Part shown: positions 1 to 12,523 of the stretch, one piece after another
How positions within the stretch are numbered: the first letter of the stretch is position 1
Layout of the letters: every line of letters starts with the position of its first letter
Origin: Strigamia acuminata
Taxonomy: Eukaryota > Arthropoda > Chilopoda > Geophilomorpha > Linotaeniidae
Reading direction: 5' to 3'
NCBI GenBank assembly: GCA_949358305.1
Contig: OX442314.1
Location: 17,291,060-17,355,059, forward strand
Length of the DNA: 64,000 nucleotides
Program-made: the position numbers and the translations under genes
Notes under the pieces: generated by a model
What the model was told of the DNA's origin: nothing
Databases searched by the model: none
The model's input: only the letters and a program-made list of their open reading frames with translations

Positions 1-317
1 ATGTCCTAGATAATTCGTGAAAAAGTTGTAAGAATTTTTTTTTCACTTTCCTTTCCTTTCCTTTAATACTGATATATCACATAAAGACAAAATGATGAAA
101 AAAAGATGGCAAAATAATTAATTTGTTATTCCAACTATATCATTATTCGTTGTAAAATTATAAAATGATATGAATTTAGATCCAAAAACACTCCCGACTT
201 CTCTTGCGGTGCGTGACGAAGCAAATAAAAAAAAGACAAATTGTACAACCATTGCAGACAAGTAACATGTCATCAAACATTACTGTAATGCACAAAAATA
301 TGACGAACTTGCTTTTG
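1..317. other. 3' flank of the UBIAD1-like gene
   Basis: AT-rich sequence with no supportable gene. It holds a short pyrimidine tract of CTTTC/CCTTT type near 45-65. It should contain the 3' UTR of the minus-strand gene ending at 318, but I see no canonical AATAAA on that strand; a weak ATTAAA variant lies near 62-67. Confidence 0.4.
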
Positions 318-1391
318 TCACTTAGCTAATAACGGTAATCGATTTGTCGGTGCCATAATACAAGCCAAAACGAAAAACAAACCAAAATATAAATTAAGTT
401 TAGCAGTTTCTTGAGGCAAATGTTCGAGATTTTCTTGACGGAATTGACGTTCCAATTTAAATGCCGCGTGCAGGGTAATCAGCGGTAGGAGCAACCAAAT
501 CGTGTAATGCACGCCTAAAACCGCAAACAGAATGTACGGAGAAAAGAGAAGAAAGGCGAATAAAACGTGCGATGATGTCCGCCCGATCAAAATGGCCATG
601 GTGACGATCCCGGCGCGTTGATCCGACTCCATGTCTCGGGTGTTGTTGCTATGTAAAATAGCTTCGGTGTTTAAAGCGATTGGTATTGCGTAGTAGAGAG
701 TTACAACGTCCATTGCGCCTGTTTGAGCCACGAATGCAAATAATACTGTTACAGGGCCGAAGATGATTAGAACCAAAACATCGCCTAGCCCGATGTATTT
801 GAGCCCAATTCCTCCCGTGTACAAAAAAGAACTGGACAGTCCGCCAAAATAAACCAAGGCTAAGTGCTCCATTTTGGCAGGTGATAAGAGAACCAATAAA
901 ATGAATCCGCCGCATCCAATAGCGTACAACATCACGCCCAAGTGAGCCACTTCATCGGGTGTGAGGATTTTATCAACAAGTGTTCTGTCGTCACTTCTCT
1001 TCTTACTGTCGATGCCTTTAATAAAATCATAATATGAGTTGACTAAATTGCCCGCTCCGTGTACGCTGAATGCAGTGAGGCAGGTCACGACGAATGTGAT
1101 TACGTCGAAGTTGCCGGTGACTTTGTGCGCTAAAGCACAACCGAGACACACGGGTATTAAGGAAGCACTGAATGACCACGGTCGGACTGCTGTGAGGTAC
1201 GATGACAAACGGAATTGACTGCCTTTAGTTTCGGTTTTCGCCTGCCAATTGGGCGGTGGTTTTGTTGACATGTATTTTGCATGGTTATTCTCGGACGTGG
1301 AAGAAATGTTTTCGGTGTGCGAATGCTGGGTCTGGTCCCTAATTACGTTCTCGGTGTTTAATGCCATCAGGAAAAAATTTTCATTATTCAA
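318..1391 (-). CDS. UBIAD1: UBIAD1-type prenyltransferase (heixuedian orthologue)
   Basis: Intronless reading frame of 357 aa. It matches the UbiA superfamily enzyme UBIAD1, an integral membrane protein of ER, Golgi or mitochondria that puts an isoprenoid chain on a quinone ring (menaquinone-4/CoQ-type synthesis). The first Asp-rich motif N118-xxx-D122-xxxxx-D128 is followed by the conserved SDDRTLVDK block at 133-141. The second motif, [10 protein letters not shown] at 248-257, supplies the other magnesium-diphosphate ligands. Between and after them are about eight hydrophobic segments (roughly 75-90, 98-112, 151-170, 178-195, 203-222, 230-245, 262-290, 295-310, 334-347). The N-terminal 60 residues are polar and poorly conserved, as in the family. 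Translation could start at Met1 (1391) or Met9 (1367); Met9 begins MALNTEN. The length is close to the animal family norm, and all motifs are intact. It lies head-to-head with Tor. Confidence 0.95.
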   Translation of the reverse strand: MNNENFFLMALNTENVIRDQTQHSHTENISSTSENNHAKYMSTKPPPNWQAKTETKGSQFRLSSYLTAVRPWSFSASLIPVCLGCALAHKVTGNFDVITFVVTCLTAFSVHGAGNLVNSYYDFIKGIDSKKRSDDRTLVDKILTPDEVAHLGVMLYAIGCGGFILLVLLSPAKMEHLALVYFGGLSSSFLYTGGIGLKYIGLGDVLVLIIFGPVTVLFAFVAQTGAMDVVTLYYAIPIALNTEAILHSNNTRDMESDQRAGIVTMAILIGRTSSHVLFAFLLFSPYILFAVLGVHYTIWLLLPLITLHAAFKLERQFRQENLEHLPQETAKLNLYFGLFFVLACIMAPTNRLPLLAK

Positions 1392-2044
1392 ATCTAAAAA
1401 TAAAAATGAGAGAAAATTTTATTGATCATTTTGAAAACGGTAAAAATGAATAAATGGGGGAATTAACGTAAAATAAATAAGAAAATAAATAGGTAAATAA
1501 AATAAATTGAAAAAAATATATATTGCTCGAACGGGTCGTCCTTTACTTTCATAATTACCTTCAATGGAACGAAAAGAAATGAAAAGAAAAGAAATCATTA
1601 CTCACCGCTAGAAAAAGAAATAATTTATAAATATTCTTCTCATTACGCTACATAGCCTACTTTTTTCATGACGTCATAACTGTGAAATTGACAATTTTAC
1701 GTTCCGCATAAAGATGTTTTAACGACTTTTTGTTATCATCTAATTATTAAATTAAAAATAAATAAAATTTAGAAATAATTTAAAATTATTTTCGTTATTT
1801 CAAATATATTTTTTAGACCAGTCAAAACATTTTAGTGGTAACCGATTTCCGGTTCCGTAACCCCAAGTTTTTTTTTAATCCCGTGTTTGTGATTTTGTTT
1901 ACGTTAGATTTCCTATTATCGATGTTGGTGGTTGGGTAGGAAGTTGAAGATTAGAAGCGATGAGTCGTGAGATTTTTACTCATATGTTTACAAACATAAA
2001 GCAAACTTCACTCTGAAGAATTGTGTAGCAAAATCAGTCTCAGT
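1392..2044. promoter_or_regulatory. Shared divergent promoter region of UBIAD1 and Tor
   Basis: About 650 bp separates the two start codons, so both promoters and 5' UTRs lie here. No reading frame is supportable. The only clear site is a perfect CRE/ATF palindrome at 1669-1676. An in-frame TGA at 2015 sets an upstream limit for Tor translation. Confidence 0.6.
1669..1676. promoter_or_regulatory. Perfect CRE palindrome (TGACGTCA)
   Basis: An 8-bp perfect match to the CREB/ATF consensus, about 300 bp upstream of the UBIAD1 start and 370 bp upstream of the Tor start. Its position in a divergent promoter makes a role for both genes plausible, but this is inferred only from the motif. Confidence 0.45.
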
Positions 2045-5000
2045 ATGAATACATTAATGGCCCAGATCGTCTCGGGTCTGAAAAGCAAGAACGAGGAGAC
2101 CCGGGTCAAAGCAGCGAGAGATTTGTACCATTATGTCACGACCGAGTTGCGAGAAATATCGGTCGAGGATCTCACCGTTTTCATTGACGATTTCAATCAT
2201 CACATCTTCGAAATGGTTTCCAGTGCTGATGTCAATGAAAAGAAAGGAGGACTTTTGGCTATTAGTACGCTAATAAATTTATATATTTTTTTTTACTCGA
2301 AATGATATTTTGAAAATTCTAAAATAACTTGTTTCGTTTCCAGTTAGCCTTATTGGTGTTGATGTCGGAAACACGAGCACCAAGATCAGCAGATTCGCAA
2401 ATTACCTTCGGAATTTATTGCCCAGCAGTGATACTGGAGTGATGGAACTAGCAGCTAAAGCTGTGGGTCGTTTAGCACTCGCAAGTGTGACTTACACGGC
2501 AGAATATGTGGAATTTGAAGTGAAACGAGCATTTGAGTGGTTAACCGGTGATAGAATTGAAGGAAGGAGACAGGCAGCTGTAAGAGATTAATAATCACGA
2601 CTTAATTAATGTTTATTGAGTACTTTTTCTTTTAATTTTTGTAGGTATTGGTTTTACGGGAACTTGCTGTGTGTACACCGACATTTTTCTTCCAACAAGA
2701 ACAACAGTTTTTTGATTGCATTTTTAACGGCGTACGAGATCCTAAGGTTGGGTTTTGAAATATTTATTCATTATCTGAATATTTAATAAGTCATTCGAGG
2801 TATTTCACATTTTAGCCTTCGATTAGGGAAGGCGCAGTTGCGGCTGTCAGAGCTGCTCTCGTTTTAACAGCTCAGCGAGAATCAAAAGAAACTCAAAAAC
2901 CTATGTGGTATAAAGTAAGAACAGTAATTTTAATTAATGATAATTTTATGAATAAATTCTGAACAATTTATTAATAGCTGTGTTACGACGAAGCTGAGCA
3001 AGGATTTGAAGATATCACACCGCGAGAAAAAGGCGTTAACAGAGATGATCGAATTCACGGTTCACTTATACTCATTAACGAGTTATTAAGATGCAGCAGT
3101 GCTGATGGAGAGGTGCCGAATTTACGCGGCAAATAAAGGTTAAAAATTGTAATTACTTAATTATTTTTTTTTATTTTAGCGATTAAGACAAGAATTGCAC
3201 GAAACTGCACAACAACAACAAAACCACGACCAAAGCTATAAAGAATTGGTTTATCACAGTCGTTTAAAACCACCGGTTCTTTTTTCTTTGAACTTTCAAC
3301 ATTTGCATCAAAAAGGAACTTCGAATCAACTCCTAACCACAACTTTATTTGCAAGCCTGCAACAAAGTCCGAAATTACCAGTTTGTGAAAGTAATACGTG
3401 CAAGGAGCTCATGAATGAAAATTTCGATCAGGTAATTACATTGCTTAATGCTGTAAATAAATTTGCATAATTATTTACATGTATCCTAAGATATGCGAAC
3501 AAGTGCTGAAGCAAAGAAACACACGAAGTGTGTTCGTTCAACAAACATTATTAGCAGTTCTTCCACGACTTGCATCTTTTCAAACACAGAAATTTGTTAG
3601 GGGGTACCTAAGCGATACAATGTCATATTTGCTAAGTTGTTTGCGGCGAGATAGAGAACGGTTTAATGCTTTCACCGCAGTTGGGCTTCTCGCTGTTGCT
3701 GTTGGGCCTGATGTTAAAGAGTACTTGCCCAAAATTATGGAACTTATTAAGGTTTCATTGCCGTCTAAAGAAACGCCTTCAAAGTATAATTGTTATTTTT
3801 GTTTAAGAATTATAATTTAATTGTTGATGGTGTTTAATTTTAGAAAGAAAACTCCTCCCGTCGATCCATCTGTCTACTCTTGTATTAGTTTGTTGGCTAA
3901 AGCGGTTGGTATAGACGTGAAAGAAGATATTAGAAATTTATTAGATAGTATGCTTGCGGTTGGACTTAGGTAAATATCTATATTGATTTTGTTAAATGAT
4001 TTCTAGTTAAAAAAATTTTTCCAGTCCTGCTCTGACAGCATCTCTGCGTGATTTGGCAACGGAAATACCTGTGTTAAAAAAAGATATACAGGATGGATTA
4101 CTTCAAATGTTATCGTTTATCATCATGCATAAACCGCTATGTCATCCGGGAAAGCCAAAAAATAATTCTCCTATTCCATTAACGGGTAAAACTTAATTTA
4201 CAAATGTTAAAATTATATTTAAAAATGTGTTTTTTTTTCTTTTAGCTAATTTTGCAAGTTTAATCGAAGTAACCGATGTGACTAGCATCACTCTGGCTTT
4301 AAGGACTTTAGGCAGTTTTGATTTTAATGGGCATTCCCTAATGCCATTCGTGTCCCATTGTGCGGAATATTTTTTAAATCACGAACATAAAGAAATTCGA
4401 ATGGAATCTGTTCGAACATGTTGCCGTTTGCTGTCCCCGGTGTTACAAGTATGTAGACATTTAAGACAAATTTTTTAGTTTTTGCAGTCCGTTTTAATTG
4501 CATCGTTTTATAGGGACGTTACAGTCCAAAATCGGCACAAATTATTTGCGACGTATTGTCGAAATTGTTGATTGTTGGCATCACGGATACGGATCCAGAT
4601 ATTCGGTTCTGTGTTTTAGCATCTCTAGACGACCGGTTCGACACCCACTTGGCTCAGGCGGAAAATCTGAGTTCGCTGTTTGTAGCTTTGAACGACGAAG
4701 TGTTTGAAATACGTGAAGTTGCTATTGGAACGATTGGCAGGCTGAGTCGACTCAATCCAGCTTATGTGATGCCGCCACTTCGAAAAACACTCATTCAAAT
4801 TTTAACGGAGTTAGAAAATAGTGGTCTGGGTAGAAATAAGGAACAAAGCGCTCGTATGCTGCGTCATTTGGTGGCGAACGCACCGAGACTTATTCGACCA
4901 TACATGGAACCGATTTTAAAGGTTTTGATACCCAAGCTGAAAGATACAGAACCTAATCCTGGTGTTGTGATTAGTGTTCTTGCTGCAATTGGAGAACTAG

Positions 5001-8000
5001 CACAAGTAAATATGGATTTTTTTAAAAGATTTTCGAATATGATTACTGTTATCTTCGTACAGGTTAGTAGTATTGAAATGCGCAAGTGGATAGATGATTT
5101 ACTGCCGATTATTATGGACATGTTGCAAGATTCTTCGTCTGTTACAAAACGAGAGGTAACTTTTGGAGCTGGGACTGTAGGAAATAAGTAATTTAATTGA
5201 GTTTGTTTTATTAGATTGCGCTTTGGACGCTGGGTCAGTTGGTAGAGAGTACGAGCTACGTTGTTGAACCCTACACAAAGTATCCACAACTTTTGGAAGT
5301 GCTGTTAACTTTTTTGAAAACTGAGCAATCGACCAGCATTCGTCGTGAAGCAATCCGAGTTTTGGGCTTGATAGGAGCCCTAGATCCATATCGTCACAAA
5401 ATGAATGTGGGCACGATTAATCATTCGGGAGATTCCGGTGTAGTAATTAGCATGACTGACTCGAAAGCAGAGGCTGACATGAATCAAGGTAGAATAATTA
5501 TAAATTGTGCCGAAAAAATTAATTAATTCAAATGAAACAAAATAGAACTAACGACTAGCGAGATGTTGGTAAACATGCCATCAAGTTCTTTAGAAGAATT
5601 TTATCCAGCCGTGGCTATAGCGATGCTTATGCGCATCATTCGCGATCCGACTTTGGCGCAGCATCACACGATGGTAGTCCAAGCGGTCACTTTTCTTTTT
5701 AAAGGTTTAGGCATAAAGTGCGTTCCGTACTTGCAACAAGTGATGCCGTCTTTTCTAAACGTTATTCGAACTTCGGACAACAATTTTCGAGAAGTATAAT
5801 CAGTTGTAACTGTGGATGACTGGAAACTAATTGCGTTGGGTTTAGTTTTTATTTCAGCAATTAGGTGTTTTGATTTATATAGTCAAGCAACACATTAGGA
5901 ACTACTTAGGAGATATTTTTGGTATTATCAAGGTAAATGGAAATAATTGTGGTTTTAGGTGGTCAAGTGAGCGGAATTAATGAGAACTTTATTAAAGGAC
6001 TATTGGACAGTGAACAATCCATTGCAAAATACAATCATTTTGTTAGTAGAACAAATCGCCATTGCTCTTGGGGCAGAATTCAAAATCTATGTGCCTCGTC
6101 TGATTCCACAGATTCTTAAAGTTTTCATGTACGATAACAGTACAAATAGGACTGTAACGTTGAAGGTAAAATCTTTGTATTTTTATCCTGAAAATTTGAT
6201 TTTGAAACCGATTCATTTTGTGCGTTAGCTTTTACTGGCCTTGCAGAAATTTGGATCTAATCTTGACGATTACCTCCATTTAATTCTACCACCAATTGTT
6301 CGTCTTTTCGATTCTCAAGAGGTTCCAATTGCAGTTCGAAGGTGCAGTATGCAATTAACTGAAATATGTGGTGATTTACTTTTATTCTATATTAGATGTG
6401 CGTTGGAAACTGTCGATCATTTGACAGAATCGTTGGATTTCACGGATTATGCTTCCAGAATAATACACCCTTTAGTACGAACGTTAGATAGTACTCCTGA
6501 ATTACGCCATGTTGCAATGGAAACATTGACTGCGTTAGTCGTTCAACTTGGCAAAAAGTACGAAATCTTTGTACCGATGGTACACAAGGTGCTGGCTAAA
6601 CATCGTATTAATCACGAATTATATGATGTTTTAACGTGCCGAATATTTCGCGTAAGAAGAATTAATGAAAAATTAATGAAATGTGATGTAATCGTTTTAA
6701 ATTGTAAATGTTAGAGCTCGACAACGTCAGTGGAGGAAGATGATCCATTGTTATCACCTAATCGGTACACCCGTCCTAAATCGAGGGAGCATGAAAACAC
6801 CGTCGGTATTTCTGATACTCCAACCATAAAAAAACTGCACGTAATTGCAGTGAATTTGCAACGAGTAAATGTTTTTTTCTTCTTTTTATTCGATCGTTTT
6901 AATCGTTGTAATCATTTTTAAATAGGCGTGGACAGCAACTAGACGAGTGTCTAAAGATGATTGGCTCGAATGGCTTCGTCGACTTAGCATTGAACTGCTC
7001 AAGGAGTCGCCCTCTCCAGCTCTGCGGTCTTGTTGGGCTTTAGCACAAACCTACAGTCAATTGCCAAAAGATTTATTTAACGCCGCTTTCGTGTCATGTT
7101 GGACCGAATTAAATGAACAACAACAGGATGAGTTGATCCAAAGTTTGGAACAAGCGCTTCTGGCTCAAGATATTCCAGAAATTACCCAAACACTCTTAAA
7201 CTTGGCCGAGTTTATGGAACACTGCGACAAAGGGCCGTTGCCTTTGGACCTCATTCATTTGGGTGAACGGGCTATGAAATGTCGTGCCTACGCTAAGGCG
7301 CTGCATTACAAAGAGGATGAATTTCATAAAGGACCCACAACCGAGGTTCTAGAGGCTCTTATTAGTATTAACAACAAACTTCAGCAACCCGAGGCTGCCA
7401 TGGGAGTTCTGGAATATGCCATGAAAAATCATGGACATGATTTAGTAAGAATGAATATGAAATGAATGAATGCTGGAATGAGAATAATTTAATTTTTTCA
7501 ATTAAAGAAAATACAAGAGCGATGGTATGAAAAACTCCACGATTGGGAATCGGCTCTGCAAGCATATCAACAGAAATTGGAGCAGAATCCCGATGATATG
7601 GAATTATTGCTGGGTCAAATGAGATGTTTAGAGGCGCTTGGGGAATGGTACGGTGTCAAATCAATTTAATGATCAATTTAATTTCTTTTATATTGGTTGT
7701 ATATTTTAGGGGACATTTACATCAACTTGTTAACGAAAAGTCGGCCAGTGTTGATCTTGACTCGAAAAAGAGAATGGCTAGAATGGCATGTGCTGCAGCT
7801 TGGGGATTAGGTATTTTCGATTGTCTTTTAAAGGTACTGTAGTAAAAATAAAAATAAATCTATTTGTGCAGAACAATGGGATAGTGTACGCGAGTACTCG
7901 AACCTAATCCCACTGGAGACACAAGATGGCGCCTTCTACGGGGCTGTTCTTGCTATAAATGCGAACGATTTTCATTCCGCTCAAAACTACATCGATAAGG

Positions 8001-11000
8001 CTAGAGACCTTCTGGACACTGAACTTACGGCTATGGTTGGGGAGAGTTATCAGAGAGCTTATGGAGTAACTAGATTTAATTATTCCCGTTACAATTGTTT
8101 CTAAGAAATTTATTAATTTATTAGGCAATGGTGATAGTACAAATGCTATCAGAATTGGAAGAAGTAATTCAGTATAAATTGGTTCCTGAAAGACGAGATG
8201 CTATTCAACAAATGTGGTGGGCGAGATTAAAAGTGAGAATTTTTAGAAAAGAAAATACGGTAGTGTATTGGATTTTAAATCAATATTGTTCCATGTAGGG
8301 ATGCCAGCGTGTGGTCGAAGATTGGCAAAAAATTATTCACGTTCATTCTCTGGTAGTAAAGCCGCACGAAGATATGAGAACGTGGTTAAAATATGCTAGT
8401 TTATGTCGTAAAAATAATCGACTGGTAATTAAATTATAAGTTTATAGTATTCTTTTAACTAACTTGGTTTTCTTTATCAGATGTTATCACACAAAACGCT
8501 CGTGAAGTTGCTGAAGACGGATCCATCCATTCATCCACATGAGCCATTACCTACTCTTCATTCGCACGTGACTTTTGCTTATACTAAACACATGTGGAAG
8601 AGTAATCAAAAGGAGGAAGCATTTAGTCAGCTACTCCATTTTGTTCAAGCTTCACTACACCCGCAAGCAATTCAGTTATCTACGGGTGAAGATTCCGATC
8701 AACAAAAAGATACAAATAAACTTCTGGCAAAGTAATTATTTGAGTTTGAATGAATTTGTATAGATGCTTAATTTAAATTAATTATGCAGATGCTATTTAA
8801 AGCTTGGTCAATGGCACGAGAGCTTGCACAGTATAAATGAAGCATCAATACCTCAAATTCTTCAATGGTTTTCAGCAGCAACTGAAAGAGATAGTAATTG
8901 GTATAAGGTACACAGATTTTAGCGTATTTAAAAGATGGTATTTGCCCGTTTTTGCAGCATAAATCAATTAATTTAAAAATTATTTTTAAGGCGTGGCATG
9001 CTTTAGCGTGTGTAAACTTCGAAGCTGTTTTGTTTTATAAACATGCGGCTCAGCAGAACGTCCCCACCAGTCCAGTGGGCGCTCCGCATTCGCCCGGAGA
9101 TAAGACTTATGCACCAGATTCTCCCAATGGCAACATCCGATCGAGTCTTCTCTTAGCTTACACAGTGCCAGCTATTCAAGGGTTTTTTCGGTCGATATCT
9201 CTATCTCAGGGGAATTCTCTTCAAGATACATTACGACTTCTTACTCTTTGGTTTGATTACGGGCAATGGCCGGAGGTTTATGAAGCGCTCGTTGAAGGGA
9301 TTCGGGTAATTCAAATGGATACATGGTTACAAGTAAATAAATATATTATTAGAATTAAAAATTGTGTGTACATTTAAATCTATTAATGCCATTATTTAGG
9401 TAATACCTCAGTTGATAGCACGAATTGATACGCCGCGCCAATTGGTTGGTCGCCTAATTCATCAGTTGTTAATGGACATAGGAAAACAACATCCTCAAGT
9501 ATGTTTTATTAATTATTTCTTTTAGTTACGACTTATTTATGTTTGAATGTTTTTAATTCTAGGCTTTGATTTATCCACTCACTGTTGCTTTCAAATCGGC
9601 TTCGCTCGCGCGTAATAACGCAGCAAAAAAAATCTTGAAAAGTATGTGCGAACACAGCAACACATTGGTTCAGCAAGCACGTATGGTGAGCGATGAGCTC
9701 ATTCGAGTTGCCATTTTGTGGCATGAATTATGGCACGAAGGTTTAGAAGAAGCTTCCAGACTTTACTTCGGTGAACGTAACACCAATGGAATGTTTGCCA
9801 CGTTGGAACCTCTGCATGACATGATGGAAAGAGGACCGCAGACTCTGAAAGAGACTTCTTTTAATCAGGCGTACGGGAGAGATTTGATGGAAGCTCAGGA
9901 ATGGTGTCGCAAGTTTCAACGTACAGGAAACGTTAAAGATTTAACCCAAGCGTGGGATTTGTATTATCACGTCTTCCGTCGTATTTCTAAACAGTTACCT
10001 CAAGTAATTATTTTTGAACAACGGGGTCCGGCATTCTTTAATTACTTTTTTCAAATTGTAGTTGACTTCGCTGGAACTGCAATACGTTTCTCCAAAATTG
10101 CTGATGTGTCATGATTTGGAATTGGCAGTTCCTGGTAGTTATAATCCACATCAACCGATTATTCGAATCCGTCTCGTTCAAAGCTCGTTGCAAGTGATCA
10201 CTTCTAAACAACGCCCTAGAAAACTTTGTATCAAAGGTGACTTAACAATAACAATGAATTAAAAAGTCGCAGGATTAATGATTTGTTTTTGTTTGTTGAA
10301 CAAACAGGAAGTAACGGGAAAGATTTCATGTTTCTGTTAAAGGGGCACGAGGATTTGCGGCAAGACGAGAGGGTCATGCAGTTGTTTGGTTTAGTAAATA
10401 CGTTGCTCATAAATGATCCAGAGACATTCCGACGTAACCTTACGTGAGATAATACATTTTTAAACATTCGTCGTGTATCTAGCTAACAGTATTGGTTTTG
10501 ACAGGATTCAACGGTACGCTGTGATTCCATTGTCCACGAACAGTGGACTTATTGGGTGGGTTCCACATTGTGATACATTGCACACACTCATCCGGGATTA
10601 CCGTGAAAAGAAAAAAATTCTGCTCAACATTGAACATCGAATTATGTTGAGGGTAAGTCTGTGTTTAGTTAAGTGGCATTAAACGTCTCATTTCATCTTT
10701 CGTTATTTAGATGGCGCCAGATTATGATCACTTATCACAAATGCAGAAAGTGGAAGTTTTTGAACATGCACTGGAGCATACAAATGGTGACGATCTGGCT
10801 AAATTGCTTTGGCTCAAAAGCCCCAGTTCAGAGGTCTGCATAGTTGAATAATTTATTTTTAATGATGATAATAATTGGAGTTTTAGATATGGTTTGATCG
10901 ACGGACCAATTACACCCGTTCTCTGGCAGTAATGTCAATGGTGGGCTACATTCTTGGCTTAGGAGACAGGTAAGGTTTTGTTAATTACACAAAAAAATTT

Positions 11001-12041
11001 TTTTTCAACTTGAAAAATAGTTTTTTATTACACACTATCATAAAATAGAAAAAAACCCACTCAGTGCAATTGACAAAATTGATATTTGCAGGCATCCGTC
11101 GAACCTAATGTTGGATAGATTGAGTGGGAAAATTCTCCATATAGACTTCGGCGACTGTTTTGAAGTTGCCATGACTCGGGAAAAATTTCCGGAGAAAATA
11201 CCGTTTCGTTTAACTCGTATGCTTATAAATGCCATGGAGGTAAAGAAATAAAAGAAACAAAGGAAATAAACTGTTCAATAATTGATGAATAATATTACAG
11301 GTGACTGGAATGGAGGGCACGTACAGGATGACGTGCGAAAGTGTTATGAATGTACTTCGTGTTAACAAAGACAGCTTAATGGCTGTGTTAGAAGCATTTG
11401 TTTACGACCCTTTACTCAATTGGAGATTAATTGACAGTATTAAGCAATCTGTTAAATTTATAACAAATATTTTTACTATTTGCTTTTTTAATTGCAGCAA
11501 CACCAAAAGTAAAGCGTTCTACAACTAGAACAGATTCAATTTCTTCATCTAGTCACGAACCAGGCGGTAAAATAAGATTTAAACATTATCGTGACCTTTC
11601 TATCGTCGCTTTTTTATTTTAAATAGGTGATATTTTACCATCTGTTGACTTAAATGTCCAGTCGGCTGTAACAAAGTCGAGCATTCATCCAGAATCCATT
11701 ATAAATTATGGGGGTGAGTTGATTGGCATTAATGTGTAATTTAATTTTTTTTTTTAAATCTCATTTTATTTTTTCAGCTGGCGATGCGAATCAGCCTGAA
11801 GTGAATAAAAAAGCTCTGCAGATCATAAAACGGGTGCGTGAGAAGCTAACTGGTACGTTGAGGTTTAGGTTTAGTTGTAAAGTTTTAAGACAATTTAAGT
11901 TGACATTATGGTGCGTTAGGGCGCGACTTCTCGCACGACGAAACGCTCGACATCCCCAATCAGGTGGATCTCTTAATTAAACAAGCAACTTCACACGAAA
12001 ATCTTTGTCAGTGTTACATAGGTTGGTGTCCATTTTGGTAA
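2045..12041 (+). CDS. Tor: Target of rapamycin (TOR) serine/threonine kinase
   Basis: Complete Tor gene. Exons: 2045-2264, 2344-2579, 2645-2746, 2816-2914, 2978-3112, 3180-3431, 3491-3783, 3844-3969, 4025-4185, 4246-4448, 4514-5005, 5063-5155, 5215-5488, 5546-5793, 5846-5932, 5998-6165, 6229-6341, 6396-6651, 6715-6864, 6926-7444, 7508-7647, 7710-7810, 7872-8065, 8125-8232, 8299-8424, 8481-8731, 8790-8907, 8991-9332, 9400-9498, 9563-10003, 10062-10236, 10308-10443, 10505-10652, 10711-10833, 10887-10969, 11092-11239, 11301-11436, 11498-11566, 11627-11713, 11778-11852, 11920-12041. They total 7449 nt (2482 aa), close to the Drosophila and human proteins. HEAT repeats fill the first half, followed by FAT. 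The FRB domain, near residues 1940-2040, keeps the rapamycin-contact Ser and Trp ([21 protein letters not shown]). The kinase has a GLGDRHPSN catalytic loop across exons 35-36 and DFG near 2288. The FATC ends CYIGWCPFW, identical in pattern to animal TOR. It is the catalytic subunit of TORC1/TORC2, controlling growth with nutrients. The start was set by alignment and the stop at 2015. Confidence 0.97.
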
Positions 12042-12164
12042 TCTTTACAATTTGTCATTCGCTATAATTTGATTTTGGGAACTTTTAATTGAATGTTGAT
12101 TCTAAATGAACAATTAAAAGAACTTGAACGGTTTCCTTACCGTTGAAAGTGCTTTGTAAATGAA

Positions 12165-12170
12165 AATAAA
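12165..12170 (+). terminator. Tor poly(A) signal candidate
   Basis: AATAAA lies 124 nt after the Tor stop codon, followed by a second overlapping AAATAAAG. It is the first canonical hexamer downstream on this strand. Confidence 0.55.
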
Positions 12171-12237
12171 TAAAGAGCTGCGACCGAATAAAAGAAAAGT
12201 TCAAGAAACATTTCAGTTTGATATGCTTATTTAGCAG

Positions 12238-12243
12238 TTTATT
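12238..12243 (-). terminator. Ack poly(A) signal candidate
   Basis: TTTATT on the plus strand is AATAAA for the minus-strand Ack gene, about 280 nt after its stop. It sits only about 70 bp from the Tor signal, so the two convergent transcripts end almost back to back. Confidence 0.45.
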
Positions 12244-12523
12244 GAAAAATGATTATTTTAAACAGTTTCTGCATAGAGAAAAAAGAATTCATTATTTTGC
12301 ATACGAAATGTTATAAAAATTACAAACGGACTTGTCTGGAGTTCATTATGTAGGGTATATAATAAACCTGTCCTTTGGCAATTATTCAAGAAAAAAAAAC
12401 AATTGTATACCACAAACAAAAAATATGTAAACAATATTAAAATTCACAAAAAAAATGGCGCAAGCCTGATACAAATAGCAGTTAAACAAAAATCTGAAAT
12501 GTAAAGAAAATAAATGTACAAAT

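Noticed and set aside
2021-2044. Upstream extension of Tor from a TTG codon
   Set aside because: TTG is not a usual start in animals; the aligned protein begins at the ATG at 2045, with a TGA in frame at 2015.
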